DNA of 64,000 nucleotides from Gigantopelta aegis (lineage: Eukaryota > Mollusca > Gastropoda > Neomphalida > Peltospiridae): assembly GCF_016097555.1 (NCBI RefSeq), contig NC_054704.1:24925736-24989735 (forward strand). The letters are read 5' to 3'. The position numbers were made by a program, and so were the translations under genes. This document shows, piece by piece, positions 35,540-50,047 of the stretch (position 1 is its first letter; each line of letters opens with the position of its first letter). The notes under the pieces are model-generated. The model saw only the letters and a list, made by a program, of their open reading frames with translations. It had not been told where the DNA came from and searched no databases.

Positions 35540-35912
35540 CATGGGCGGATCCAGGAAATATTTTTAGGGGGGGACCAAAAAAGAAGGGCACATTGACTCG
35601 TCAAAAGGGCACCTTACTACAAGTTTTGATATTTACAATTAATATGAATTCCTACAGTTCTACGTCATAATATACTAGCAATAATGAAGTAAATTGGCGT
35701 CACTCGCGTTAGAACCTCAATGGGGCCCCATTGAGACTCAATAACACAGACACATATCTGCAAGCTTGCGCATCTACACGAAAATCTTGATTTCATTTAT
35801 CTACAATATAATTATTGTTTACTTAAAAAAAAAAAAATTCTACAAACAAAAAGGGCACTTGGACATTTTGAGGGCACTGGTCCCCCCCCCCCCCCCCTTG
35901 GATCCGCCCATG
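35540..35912. mobile_element. TIR element between RCHY1 and RMI2
   Basis: CATGGGCGGATCCAGGAA and TTGGATCCGCCCATG are inverted ends, with G-run and C-run subtermini and AAGGGCAC motifs. No coding. Confidence 0.72.
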
Positions 35913-36113
35913 GTGTGGTGCTATGGAATTTGAATGGAGCAGTTAAATGCCAAAGAGAAAAGGGTGCGCAATTTTGATTGAGGGAATTTGGCGCAATTTT
36001 TAACGGTCGGTCGAAAGGTAAATGGCCGAGCTAATATAGCTTTTGATATTAGTGAATCGAAATATATTATGGATATATATATACTATTTTTGTGTGCCAT
36101 TTAGAAAACAATT

Positions 36114-36415
36114 AAAAGAAAGAATTGTTTTATTTAACGACGCACTCAACACATTTTATTTACTGTTATATGGCGTCAGACATATGGTTAAGGACCATAT
36201 TGAGAGAGGAAACCCGCTGTCGCCGCTTCATGGGCTACTCTTTCCGATTAGCAGCAAGGGATCTTTTATATGCACTATCCGACAGACAGGGTAGTACATA
36301 CCACAGTTTTTGATATACCAGTCGTGGTGTACTGTCTGGATGAGAAATAGCCTAATGGGGATCGATCCCACACCGACCGCGCATCGAGCTGTACCACTGG
36401 GCTACGTCCCGCCCC
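36114..36415 (-). mobile_element. tRNA-derived SINE, family B, with 11-bp target duplication
   Basis: Flanked by AGAAAACAATT at 36103-13 and 36416-26. The host sequence around it is a copy of the repeat at 20155-20275, which lacks the SINE. Confidence 0.9.
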
Positions 36416-37943
36416 AGAAAACAATTGGTTCAGAAATAAATAATTTGAAGTAAATTCCAGGTAGCATGAAAAAAGGCGTTCCCCAGTGGGACGGACTATA
36501 TAGTAATGTGGCTTGAGTGTTCTCTAGCCGTGTCCTGGACCAGGCACGGCGCAGCAGGGGTGTGTGTGTGCGGCGCAGGGGACTCTAGCGCCCCCCCCCC
36601 CCCCCCCCCGCCCAATAATTCTGAATCAAAAATATTATTGGAGGTAAATCTTAAGGCAAAGATAAATTTTACTTGTAGCATGCAGGAAATTGGATTGCAG
36701 GACATGTAGTTTTCTAAATTTTACGGGGAGCATATCCCGAACCTCCTAAAAAAAACTTTGCTTTGCGCCTTATAGTGGGTGGAGGGTCCAGAGTTCGAGC
36801 CTGACCACTGATCACATATGTCACTTTACACCTTCATGTTATAGGTTACGCTTTAGAGGTACATGTAACTAGCGGTTTAACGTCACAGTGCCAACTTTTT
36901 GTAGTTTGATCCCATTCTTTCTGCCAATTGTGAATATAGTGTTTTCTTGCTTTGGACATGGTTTCTGTTATGCCTAATGGAACATTTTAAAAATAATTTT
37001 GTTGTTTTTGATTGAAAGTGCTGCTTTAGCTTCAAAGTCGGCTATTTCGTTGCCGTAGATTCAGACGTGGGTTGGTACCCATTCAAAGGTTACGTTTAAG
37101 TTGATAGATCACATACATGTATTTGAGAAATACCGTATCCAAACCACTTCTTTAAAGAAGAAGAAAAAAGATTTGCTGTTGATTTCTATATTGGGATTAT
37201 TAAAAAAGAAAATTGTTTCTGATAAAAAGTCTTCAAATAAATTATCATATTATATAATCAAACTTAACGACACAACCGACGGAAATTACCATTCGTTGAG
37301 ATATAAATTGCCGTAGGTCGGGAGCTTGTTAACGATGTCAAAATGTATACACCTGGTAAATACTATCTGCCAGTGTATGAAATTTGTACATTTAAGATAT
37401 ATCTACATACATCAAAATAACCTTTCAGTCAGTTTTATTTGCTGCAAAAAGTCACTTTAAAACATTGCCGCAGGCAGGGTCAAAATTGCCGTCTTAGGGT
37501 CATTTCATTCATGGCAATTAAGAACAAAATTGCCGTAGGAAGTTTTGGGTGTATAATGTAGACTGTTTTGTGGTGCGCCGTGTATATACATTTTATTTTA
37601 TTTTCATATATGTTAATCACATAAATTATCAAACATTATTAAGACAAGAATATTTCAATAACTTGATTGATGTCCAATGTAGATCATCCTGTTGTGCGCT
37701 GGTGACACTTGTTTTGATACAAGATTATCACAATAAGTAGTGGGCGGGTGATAAACATGTTAATAGTTTAGCTTGTTAAAAGTAATAAAATTATTAGCGG
37801 TAAAATTACCAAAACCCCACATTATATAGCCTACATGTATATTTGTTGTTAATGACGTACGATTTCTATTTTGTTGTGTATTCCAGAAGCTAGTATATGT
37901 TCTCCACATTTAGAAGAAAAGTTTTCGTGGTGTCAAAAACAAG

Positions 37944-42281
<4,338 letters not shown>

Positions 42282-42585
42282 CCTGGTATCGGTGGAATTT
42301 ATAGACCAGTCCTTCATGTGTAAATAACCTGGTATCGGTGGAATTTGTAGACCAGTCCTTCATGTGTAAATAACCTGGTATCGGTGGAATTTATAGACCA
42401 GTCCTTCATGTGTAAATAATCTGGTATCGGTGGAAGTTGTGGACCAGTCCTTCATGTGTAAATAACCTGGTATCGATGGAATTTATAGACCAGTCCTTCA
42501 TGTGTAAATAACCTGGTATCGGTGGAAGTTGTGGACCAGTTCTTCATGTGTAAATAACCTGGTATCGGTGGAAGTTGTGGACCAG

Positions 42586-42691
42586 GACCCCATTCCACGA
42601 AGCGATCTTAGCGCTAAAATCACCTAATTGCACAAGGTAGAAATGCATTTAAAATGATCTTAGGGCTAAGATGTCTTCGTGGAACGGGGCT
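42586..42691. mobile_element. MITE C inside the minisatellite, CAG target duplication
   Basis: A 106-bp near-palindrome with termini like ACCCCATTCCACGAAG at the left and its inverse at the right. It is flanked on both sides by CAG (42583-85, 42692-94), which occurs once in the intact 46-bp unit. Terminal sequence is similar to the element at 57726. No coding. Confidence 0.85.
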
Positions 42692-43384
42692 CAGTCCTTC
42701 ATGTGTAAATAACCTGGTATCGGTGGAATTTGTGGACCAGTCCTTCATGTGTAAATAACCTGGTATCGGTGGAATTTGTGGACCAGTCCTTCATGTGTAA
42801 ATAACCTGGTATCGGTGGAATTTGTGGACCTGTCCTTCATGTGTAAATAACCTGGTATGGGTGGAATTTGTGGACCAGTCCTTCATACGTAAATAACCTG
42901 GTATGGGTGGAATTTGTGGACCAGTCCTTCATACGTAAATAACCTGGTATGGGTGGAATTTGAGGACCAGCCCTTCATGTGTAAATAACCTGGTATCGGT
43001 GGAATTTGTCGACCAGTCCTTCATGTGTAAATAACCTGGTATCGGTGGAATTTGTCGACCAGTCCTTCATGTGTAAATAACCTGGTATCGGTGAAAGTTA
43101 TAGACCAGTCCTTCATGTGTAAATAACCTGGTATCTGTGGAAGTTGTAGACCAGTCCTTCGTACGTAAATAACCTGGTATCTGTGGAAGTTGTAGACCAG
43201 TCCTTCATGTGTAAATAACCTGGTATCGGTGGAAGTTGTAGACCAGTCCTTCGTACGTAAATAACCTGGTATCGGTGGAAGTTGTAGACCAGTCCTTCGT
43301 ATGTAAATAACCTGGTATCGGTGGAAGTTGTCGGTCAGTCTTTCGCTTGTAAATAACCTAGTATCGGTGGAATTTGTAGACCAG

Positions 43385-43531
43385 GGGCCCCATTTTCGAA
43401 GCTATCTTAGCCTACGAAATCGTGAAATCATCGTAAGCTATGACGTCACTATGGCGTGCTCTGTAGTGACGTCACAACCTACGACGGTTTTACGATTTCG
43501 TAGCGCTAAGATGGCTTCGAAAATAGGGCCC
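43385..43531. mobile_element. MITE A inside the minisatellite, CAG target duplication
   Basis: A 147-bp palindrome with termini GGGCCCCATTTTCGAAG and GGGCCCTATTTTCGAAG (reverse complement), with a TGACGTCAC inverted motif towards the centre. Flanked by CAG at 43382-84 and 43532-34. Confidence 0.85.
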
Positions 43532-43534
43532 CAG

Positions 43535-44202
43535 GACCCATATTCACAAAAAGGTGTAAATTTACATCTACGACTAGCATTTACGTCTGCCGTAGATTTA
43601 CCTTTACGCGCAAGAAGCACCTTATTCTCAAAGACGGTCGTAAATGTAAACGTAACTTAGTTGGACGTAAATCTACGATTTAACACTCTCACCGGATAAA
43701 TTAAGAAAAACCCATTAGAAACGATGGCTACCGGGTAAATAACAAATGCTCAAAACTCAATTTCGTTTGTCGTCTGCTAACAATAACATCGCGAACGGCG
43801 AACCATGACATTTTGGTATTGGTGAGGATCCGCGTTTTGTCACGAACTTGAGGACATTTCTTAAAAAGGAAAATATAACTCAGGAGAAATTGGCCGAATC
43901 AAAAACATCCGTTCGATCACCAACAAAACTATGTTAAATCCGTGAGGGTTCGCCATCGCAAACTGCTTCAGTTATTGGAAATGCTGCCAGTTTCCGTAAA
44001 TAATAGTAAATAACGGCGATCGTGCTTGATTTATTATATGTACACGACTTACGTGCAGCGTTAGTTGTAACCGGAGGCACTCTTATATTTACGTCCAACT
44101 TTAAACGTAACTTACGTTTTCGTTGTTTCGTGAATAGCTCTTCAGTCGTAGATTTACGTTTACGTGTAAAACTAGGCTTACGATGTTTTGTGAATATGGG
44201 TC
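43535..44202. mobile_element. 668-bp TIR element B inside the minisatellite, CAG target duplication
   Basis: Immediately follows MITE A, sharing one CAG, and is flanked by CAG again at 44203-05. Termini are GACCCATATTCACAAAA at both ends, with inverted similarity extending about 150 bp through TTTACG-rich arms. No convincing protein. Probably a non-autonomous member of the same superfamily as A and C. Confidence 0.82.
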
Positions 44203-44520
44203 CAGTTCTTCTTGTGTAAATAACCTGGTATCGGTAGCAGATTGAAATGAAGACATGGTACCGTCTTCCCAGGTTCAAATGTAGGATATATTCGAGGCTA
44301 AACAAAACTAATAGCAGACCGAGATGGATCCCCGATTCTCTCTCTTTCCTGGTTACAATATAGACAATATTATCTTCGAAGCTAAAAAAAGACCATTGCG
44401 ATAGTTGTTTGTTCCATAGTGAGTTGCTGCTTGCTTAACACCTGAATCATGTCATGTACAAACGGCCAGAACTTTCTCCAGCTCTGCAGTTGGCTCTTGC
44501 CTCACTGAGTGTTCTGTTAC

Positions 44521-45640
44521 CTTAAAGGTAGGGTCAACTCGAACAAGAGCCTTATGTGTTGGAATGATGCATACCCGGACCACCACACATACTGACACTT
44601 TAACAAATGAAAAACGCATAATTTTAGAGTTAATAAAAAAAACATTATTATTCCTGCTAACTGGGGGCAGCCGTTTTGTTCCGTTTTTGTGACGTCCCGT
44701 GATATAGTTGGGGTGAAGTGACGTCAGCTCCGTCCATCTCCTCTATGCACAGTCTAAAGAAACGCTCTAATTTACGACAAGGCGCTTCGCTTTCGTCAAC
44801 CTGACTTGTAAAACAACATGAATGACTTGATAGTACATGTATAATAAACTATTTAACTATATATATTTCAATTTGAATCAATAGAACGAAATGGGGTTAT
44901 AGTATTTTTCTTTTTAAAAAAAATCCAGAGAAAAAAATCATATTATTAGGCCTAGTGGTAGGCTACGTTCGATACCCAAGTGATACTTTTCTTTGGGACG
45001 ACGTAATTGGTCAGTTTTGTGATTTTAGATGGGAAAGTCTACTTAATCAAGGGTTTTACAGAATTACTTACAGTAATAAAGCAGGACGGCTGATAATGTC
45101 CATTACGATTTGAGTGGTATCCGTGCGGTTATCACACAATACCCTGTCATCTTAATAAAAGAGGCTCGTCTTTTTAGTGTGTCTAGACACAGTGTCTGGG
45201 GACCAGAAAACACTCCGATTATTGTTTCAGTACATGGGTTAATTTATGTACAAAACATAATACAGTTATTTCAACACTTTGACAATGGTGGTTTATTTTG
45301 TATTGAAAAATAATATATAATTGTTGCTGGCTTACTGGGGTGGCTATCATTACAGAACATTGCGATGCATCCGCAAAAATCAGGTATGTTTTGTTTCTTC
45401 AGTTCGAAGACTAATTCCTGACGTGACACGTTAGGTATTGCGTAACCACCAGCCCGCCAGAGGGCGTATTCACTGGGATGGTACAAAATGGCTGCGCCCG
45501 TTATATATAATAGCCGTCACATTTAACCGTTTTATTAATTAACTATACGATTATACTTGTTGATATTAAGCAATAATGTACATTATGTATAGTTGAATAT
45601 GCCTACCATCCCAAAAGCCTTGCTTAAGCATCCCTTTAAG
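44521..45640. mobile_element. Candidate 1.1 kb TTAA-type element
   Basis: Begins TTAAAGGTAGGGTCAACTCG and ends GCATCCCTTTAA, so both ends read TTAAAGG inwards. Part of its left region (GATGCATAC and GGACCACC) recurs near 2750-2800. Beyond the first bases the ends are not clearly inverted, so the assignment is weak. Confidence 0.35.
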
Positions 45641-46710
45641 GCCCAAAATACACCGGGTCTGGGTCTGGCGAATATGGTACCAGTCGAAAATCAAACGCAT
45701 TGAATCGAATGTAACGAAACACACCACGTCTGTGGTGGCGGGAACTACAGATCTGGCAACAGACGACATAGAACATGCGCTATATTTTAACACTGGCAGC
45801 TGCACAATGTTCGAATCTTACTTGTTCAGTTTTCTTAATAAACAACAGGAAAGGTATATATTAAGGCCGACAATTTTTTTTTACTTGTTTCCTATTACAT
45901 GCCAGAAAAATATAGGGTAGGTAGGTAGGAAAAATATTTTATTTTGGAAAATAATTTTATTTATGGATATTAAATAAAGGTGTTGACTACCGGTATCCAA
46001 AATAACCTCTGCATGTATAGAAATGCATTATGCAAACCAACAATACCATTCATCACAGTGTTTTCCCTAGAAATGAAGTAAGGCATGGTAAAGTGACGTT
46101 TTGGGGGCATATTTTATGTGCAGTTTGAAATATAAGGGCTTTTTTTTCCATTATACAATTTCCCAAAGGACAAAAACCTTATGACCATTTTATTTTAATG
46201 GAAAAAAGGAAATATGTAGTACTATCCACATAGGTGTGTTTAAAGGCTTCTTTTTACATGGGCAACTTATAAATTTATAAAAGGCAAGGCATTTTGATTT
46301 TGAGGGCAACATGGTGCTAACCTATCTGTGGGAGAGTACATACAAAAGACCCCTTGCTGTTTAATAATAGGCAGAAGGTTTGCTCTCATACTAACACTTA
46401 ACTTCTGTACTGGTCCAGGACAGACTTGGTTGAACCTTAAGTGGATAGAAACCAGTAAATAAGTTATAGCAATTTCTTTTAATGAAAACTGAAAAGAAGG
46501 GTTCTATATTTATCTGTCCAACAATAACATTTAAAAAAAAATGTTATAAATATCTTTCCTAGTGTATCTAAGAAATGGTAGACTTATCAATTTTATAATT
46601 TGCAATGTTAGTTTTATTCTGTATGCATCCAGTATTGGTTTGAAGCAATCAATTGGTCCAATGAATAGAAATGCAGTACAAATGCTCAGGATGCTCAAAT
46701 GAATGTTGAA
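45641..46710. other. Intergenic DNA, no gene seen
   Basis: AT-rich. A piece at 45640-45690 (ACCGGGTCTGGGTCTGGCGA) recurs in inverted form near 48815, so it is repetitive. Confidence 0.5.
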
Positions 46711-46830
46711 AAGTAAAGTTTGTTTTATTTAACGACGCCACTAGAGCACATTGATTTTTATCTTTAATATCATCGGCTATTGGACGTCAAACACATGGTC
46801 ATTCTGACACTGTTTTTAGCGGAAACACGC
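46711..46830 (-). mobile_element. SINE family A tail fragment
   Basis: Tail-side fragment with GTTTGTTTTATTTAACGACG and GGCTATTGGACGTCAAACAC; the head is missing. Confidence 0.75.
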
Positions 46831-47016
46831 GAAGTTCCCAGTGACCACTTACAAAAAATAACGAAACGCATCGAGATCTTACTGACATATTTAATCATTT
46901 GATTTGGCAGTAAACTCCATCAGTATCGGTAAACATTCCCTTCCCTAGTTTATCAGAAGGTCAATAAATTTCAACAAGGCCAGTTTGTCGCTGGAATAAA
47001 TCATTAAATATAGTTA

Positions 47017-47047
<31 letters not shown>
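47017..47047 (+). repeat. (TTA)n microsatellite
   Basis: About ten ATT units. Confidence 0.9.
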
Positions 47048-47048
<1 letters not shown>

Positions 47049-47219
47049 GGAACACCTCGCTATGCTAGATGTAGAGTAAATCGGAAAGGATCGCATATAT
47101 TCGTGAAAACAATTTTCCGACTCTTCGCCCGATATCTCACGAAAGTTACCGAACTTCAATTTGAAGGGAAATAACTCCATCAGTCAATTGTTAGAAGAAA
47201 ACATTTCATGGCTAACGGG

Positions 47220-47925
47220 CAATCTAATTAAAATTATCTCCACTATTACATGTGGATCTAACACCAGCCAGTTGGAGCTCATGTCCACCAATCCAAACCT
47301 TACTTGCAGAATCCTGCCAGTGATTTAAAAATAATTTGAAAACATTCCGAATTATTCTGAGGGTATACGACATGTTTTGTGTGAATTACGAATGCCTTAA
47401 AACATGTTTTATTTTATAAAATAAATAATTTGTAATGTAAAACTGAAGACTGATTTAGTTAGTTTTTTTTATAAATAAATAAATAATTTTTAATATAAAA
47501 TTGAAGACTGATAACCCACCCCGTACGTATTGGTATGGTTCGCAGTACTGCGGCCACTAAAATAGACTCGCCCATATTTTTAGAATTTGTATGCTCCCAA
47601 ATAACGTTATAAAAGGCGAAGTGAGATTGGTCAATATTTAAATTATTATTCCCGCCCCGGAGTTGGTCACTGGCGAAGTCAGAGGCCAGATCCGAGGTGG
47701 GCGTGCCTGAAACTTTGTGGATATGGGCACGTAAAAAGAGTTCCTATCCTATCCTAAATTACTATTTACAGACGAAATGTTACCTGGTCATTGGGGACTA
47801 CGCAGTGTTGTTAGTTTTAAATCACTGGCAGGATTCTGCAAGTATGGTTTTGATTGGTGGACATGAGCTCCAACTGGCTGGTGTTAGATCCACATGTAAT
47901 AGTGGAGCTAATTTTAATTAGATTG
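47220..47925. mobile_element. MuDR-like non-autonomous element with 10-bp target duplication
   Basis: 706 bp with inverted repeats of about 110 bp (left CAATCTAATTAAAATTA) and GGCTAACGGG on both sides (47210-19, 47926-35). Long inverted repeats with a 9-10-bp duplication are typical of Mutator-like elements. The interior contains a SINE-like piece ending in TCCTATCCTATCC near 47750. No transposase. Confidence 0.83.
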
Positions 47926-48238
47926 GGCTAACGGGTCGCCAATAAAACTAAATTTGCGACAGTAAAACCACCGATATAGTCCGCAAATCGGAAAACACAG
48001 TAGGGTTATCCCCTAAATGACACCAAATTAGTGCTTGTGATAGTTTTGGAATGTGTTCGTGGAAATCGTTGTTATATTAAAAAAAAAACATTTTTGGATA
48101 TAGCCTACAAAAAAAGTTTTAGGGTCGGCAGGTTCAAATTAGGGTCGGTTGGGTAACCGGAAACAAACAATATTTTATGATACGCCTAATTAATGTGGAT
48201 TTCTCATACTTATTTATAGAAGAAAATGTATTCAAAGA

Positions 48239-48318
48239 TATAGCTACCACCCATAACATACAACTTATTTAAATCAAGAATACATAGTTGATGAGATGCA
48301 GCAGACATTTACAGGCAT
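48239..48318 (+). repeat. 80-bp direct repeat, copy 1
   Basis: Starts TATAGCTACCACCC and ends TTTACAGGCAT. It matches 48889-48968 at 79 of 80 positions by eye. Confidence 0.9.
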
Positions 48319-48357
48319 GATATGTATAGAAGAAGAAGTTTGTTGCATTGTAAGATG

Positions 48358-48715
48358 TTTCCGACTAATAAAATATTTCTACGATTAAACTTACAAATTA
48401 AATATATTTTCTTGTTTAGGATATCAGTGTCTGTATATTCAGTGTGTTTCTGGTCGTCTTAATATTTTTAAGAAGCCCAAACTGGATTTTGTCTTCAAAT
48501 AATTTCGTACGTACGAATAAACAATATTTTAGGAAATAAAATGAAATTTAACAAAGTACAAATACGATCAGAAACACGATCAGAAACACGTTTAATATAG
48601 TCACTAATATTTTATGCAGAAAAATATATTTGATATGTAATTACAATCGTTAAAAAGTCTCTATTAGTCGATAACATCTTTAAAAATTGCAGCAAACTCA
48701 GGAGTGTCCCTTTAA
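48358..48715 (+). repeat. Dispersed 0.36 kb repeat, copy 1
   Basis: Starts TTTCCGACTAATAAAATATT and ends GTGTCCCTTTAA. Also found at 62770-63083 and, in part, at 4666-4796. The TTTAA end suggests a TTAA-inserting element, which is not proven. Confidence 0.75.
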
Positions 48716-48888
48716 AGATATGAACGCATTAATATATGTTGAAATCACGTAACATTTGCAGACGTAGATGTCAAAATACACCAAACATGGCGTATTTGCC
48801 ACATTCGCCAGACCCAGACCCAGCTTCGGTGTGTTTTGGACCTTGGGTCTGTTTTAAAATTGATCTCATAGGGAAAGGCAGTTATCTA

Positions 48889-48968
48889 TATAGCTACCAC
48901 CCATAACATACAACTTATTTAAATCAAGGATACATAGTTGATGAGATGCAGCAGACATTTACAGGCAT
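48889..48968 (+). repeat. 80-bp direct repeat, copy 2
   Basis: Second copy of 48239-48318. The 570 bp in between include the repeat at 48358-48715. Confidence 0.9.
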
Positions 48969-49117
48969 AAATACTAATTACCCACATGTGATTAATTCTG
49001 AAACTTGCTGGAACTGCTGCAAAATATGTGAACAAAATCAAGTTCCTGACCAAAATACATCAAAAACATTGCGTAACAACTCCAGATAGACATTGCTTGT
49101 TTGGAATAAAGGTTCAG

Positions 49118-49232
49118 GGGCTTAATTCACAAAGCTCTCTTAGGCTCTGCTGGACAACAAAGCATCCCCTTAGCAAGTCTTTGCATTGCACTGCGATATC
49201 GCAAAGTTCCGAGAGTTTAGTGAATTAAGCCC
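49118..49232. mobile_element. MITE D, palindromic, CWG-type flank
   Basis: 115 bp. GGGCTTAATTCACAAAG and GTGAATTAAGCCC are inverted ends. CAG lies on the left and CTG on the right, which abuts MITE E. Confidence 0.75.
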
Positions 49233-49235
49233 CTG

Positions 49236-49344
49236 GCTCCGTATTCATAATCATACTTAAGTCAATGTATGATACCTAACTAGATACTTAAAGTACATAG
49301 ATAAGTATCATACATTCACTTTAGTACGTTTATGAATATGGAGC
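49236..49344. mobile_element. MITE E, palindromic, back to back with D
   Basis: 109 bp. Ends GCTCCGTATTCATAA and TTTATGAATATGGAGC, flanked by CTG and CAG. It carries an inner ATGTATGATACTTA inverted motif. Confidence 0.75.
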
Positions 49345-50047
49345 CAGATCTCTAAAGAACCAATATTATAGTTTTGGTCGAATTAGGAAAATTTGAACAA
49401 CCATTAGTGAGAACCGGAATTACCATTTGGACACCGGTTAAGCAAAGCATAATGTCAGAAACATAATAATGTTTTAAATTTAAAAGCCAGGATAGCCCGG
49501 CAGATATCTGCAATATTTGAGGAAATTGTGCCTTTGATGATGCATGAGCATACCCTAAGAAAGATTTCTAGCTATAGGGCCATTACAGATTTGTTCTATG
49601 GCCATAATGGCGGCCATTTTACAAAATGGCTGCCACCGGTTATTATTTTATCAATAGCTCAGGTTCTAGACCACCTAGGATCTTGATTCCGGTAGCTAAT
49701 CTTACATGTTTAAGGACGAGGAATGCAGTGGTATTTGCAACACGCTAGCAACTACCTAACTACATATATTTAGCATTCAGGGAAATAAATAATAGTAAAA
49801 CCATTAACATATTTAATATTGGCGGAGCTATACATGCAGTACTTTCCCATGTGTTCTTTATAATACTTGGTATTTATTTATATGAGCACATAGTTTACGA
49901 GATTATGCTGTATCTTGCAAATTAATATTGCATGTCCCAATGTTGTTTGGCATGTTAGTGGTGACCACAAGTCCACGACAATCCCTCCATTATTAACCAA
50001 GTAAGGCCTCCCATGGTAGTTTTATAGGTTTGCAATGAAATGCAACG

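Noticed and set aside
43928-44305. 123-codon minus-strand frame
   Set aside because: Lies across the arm of TIR element B, and lysine/arginine-rich composition follows from TTTACG repeats.
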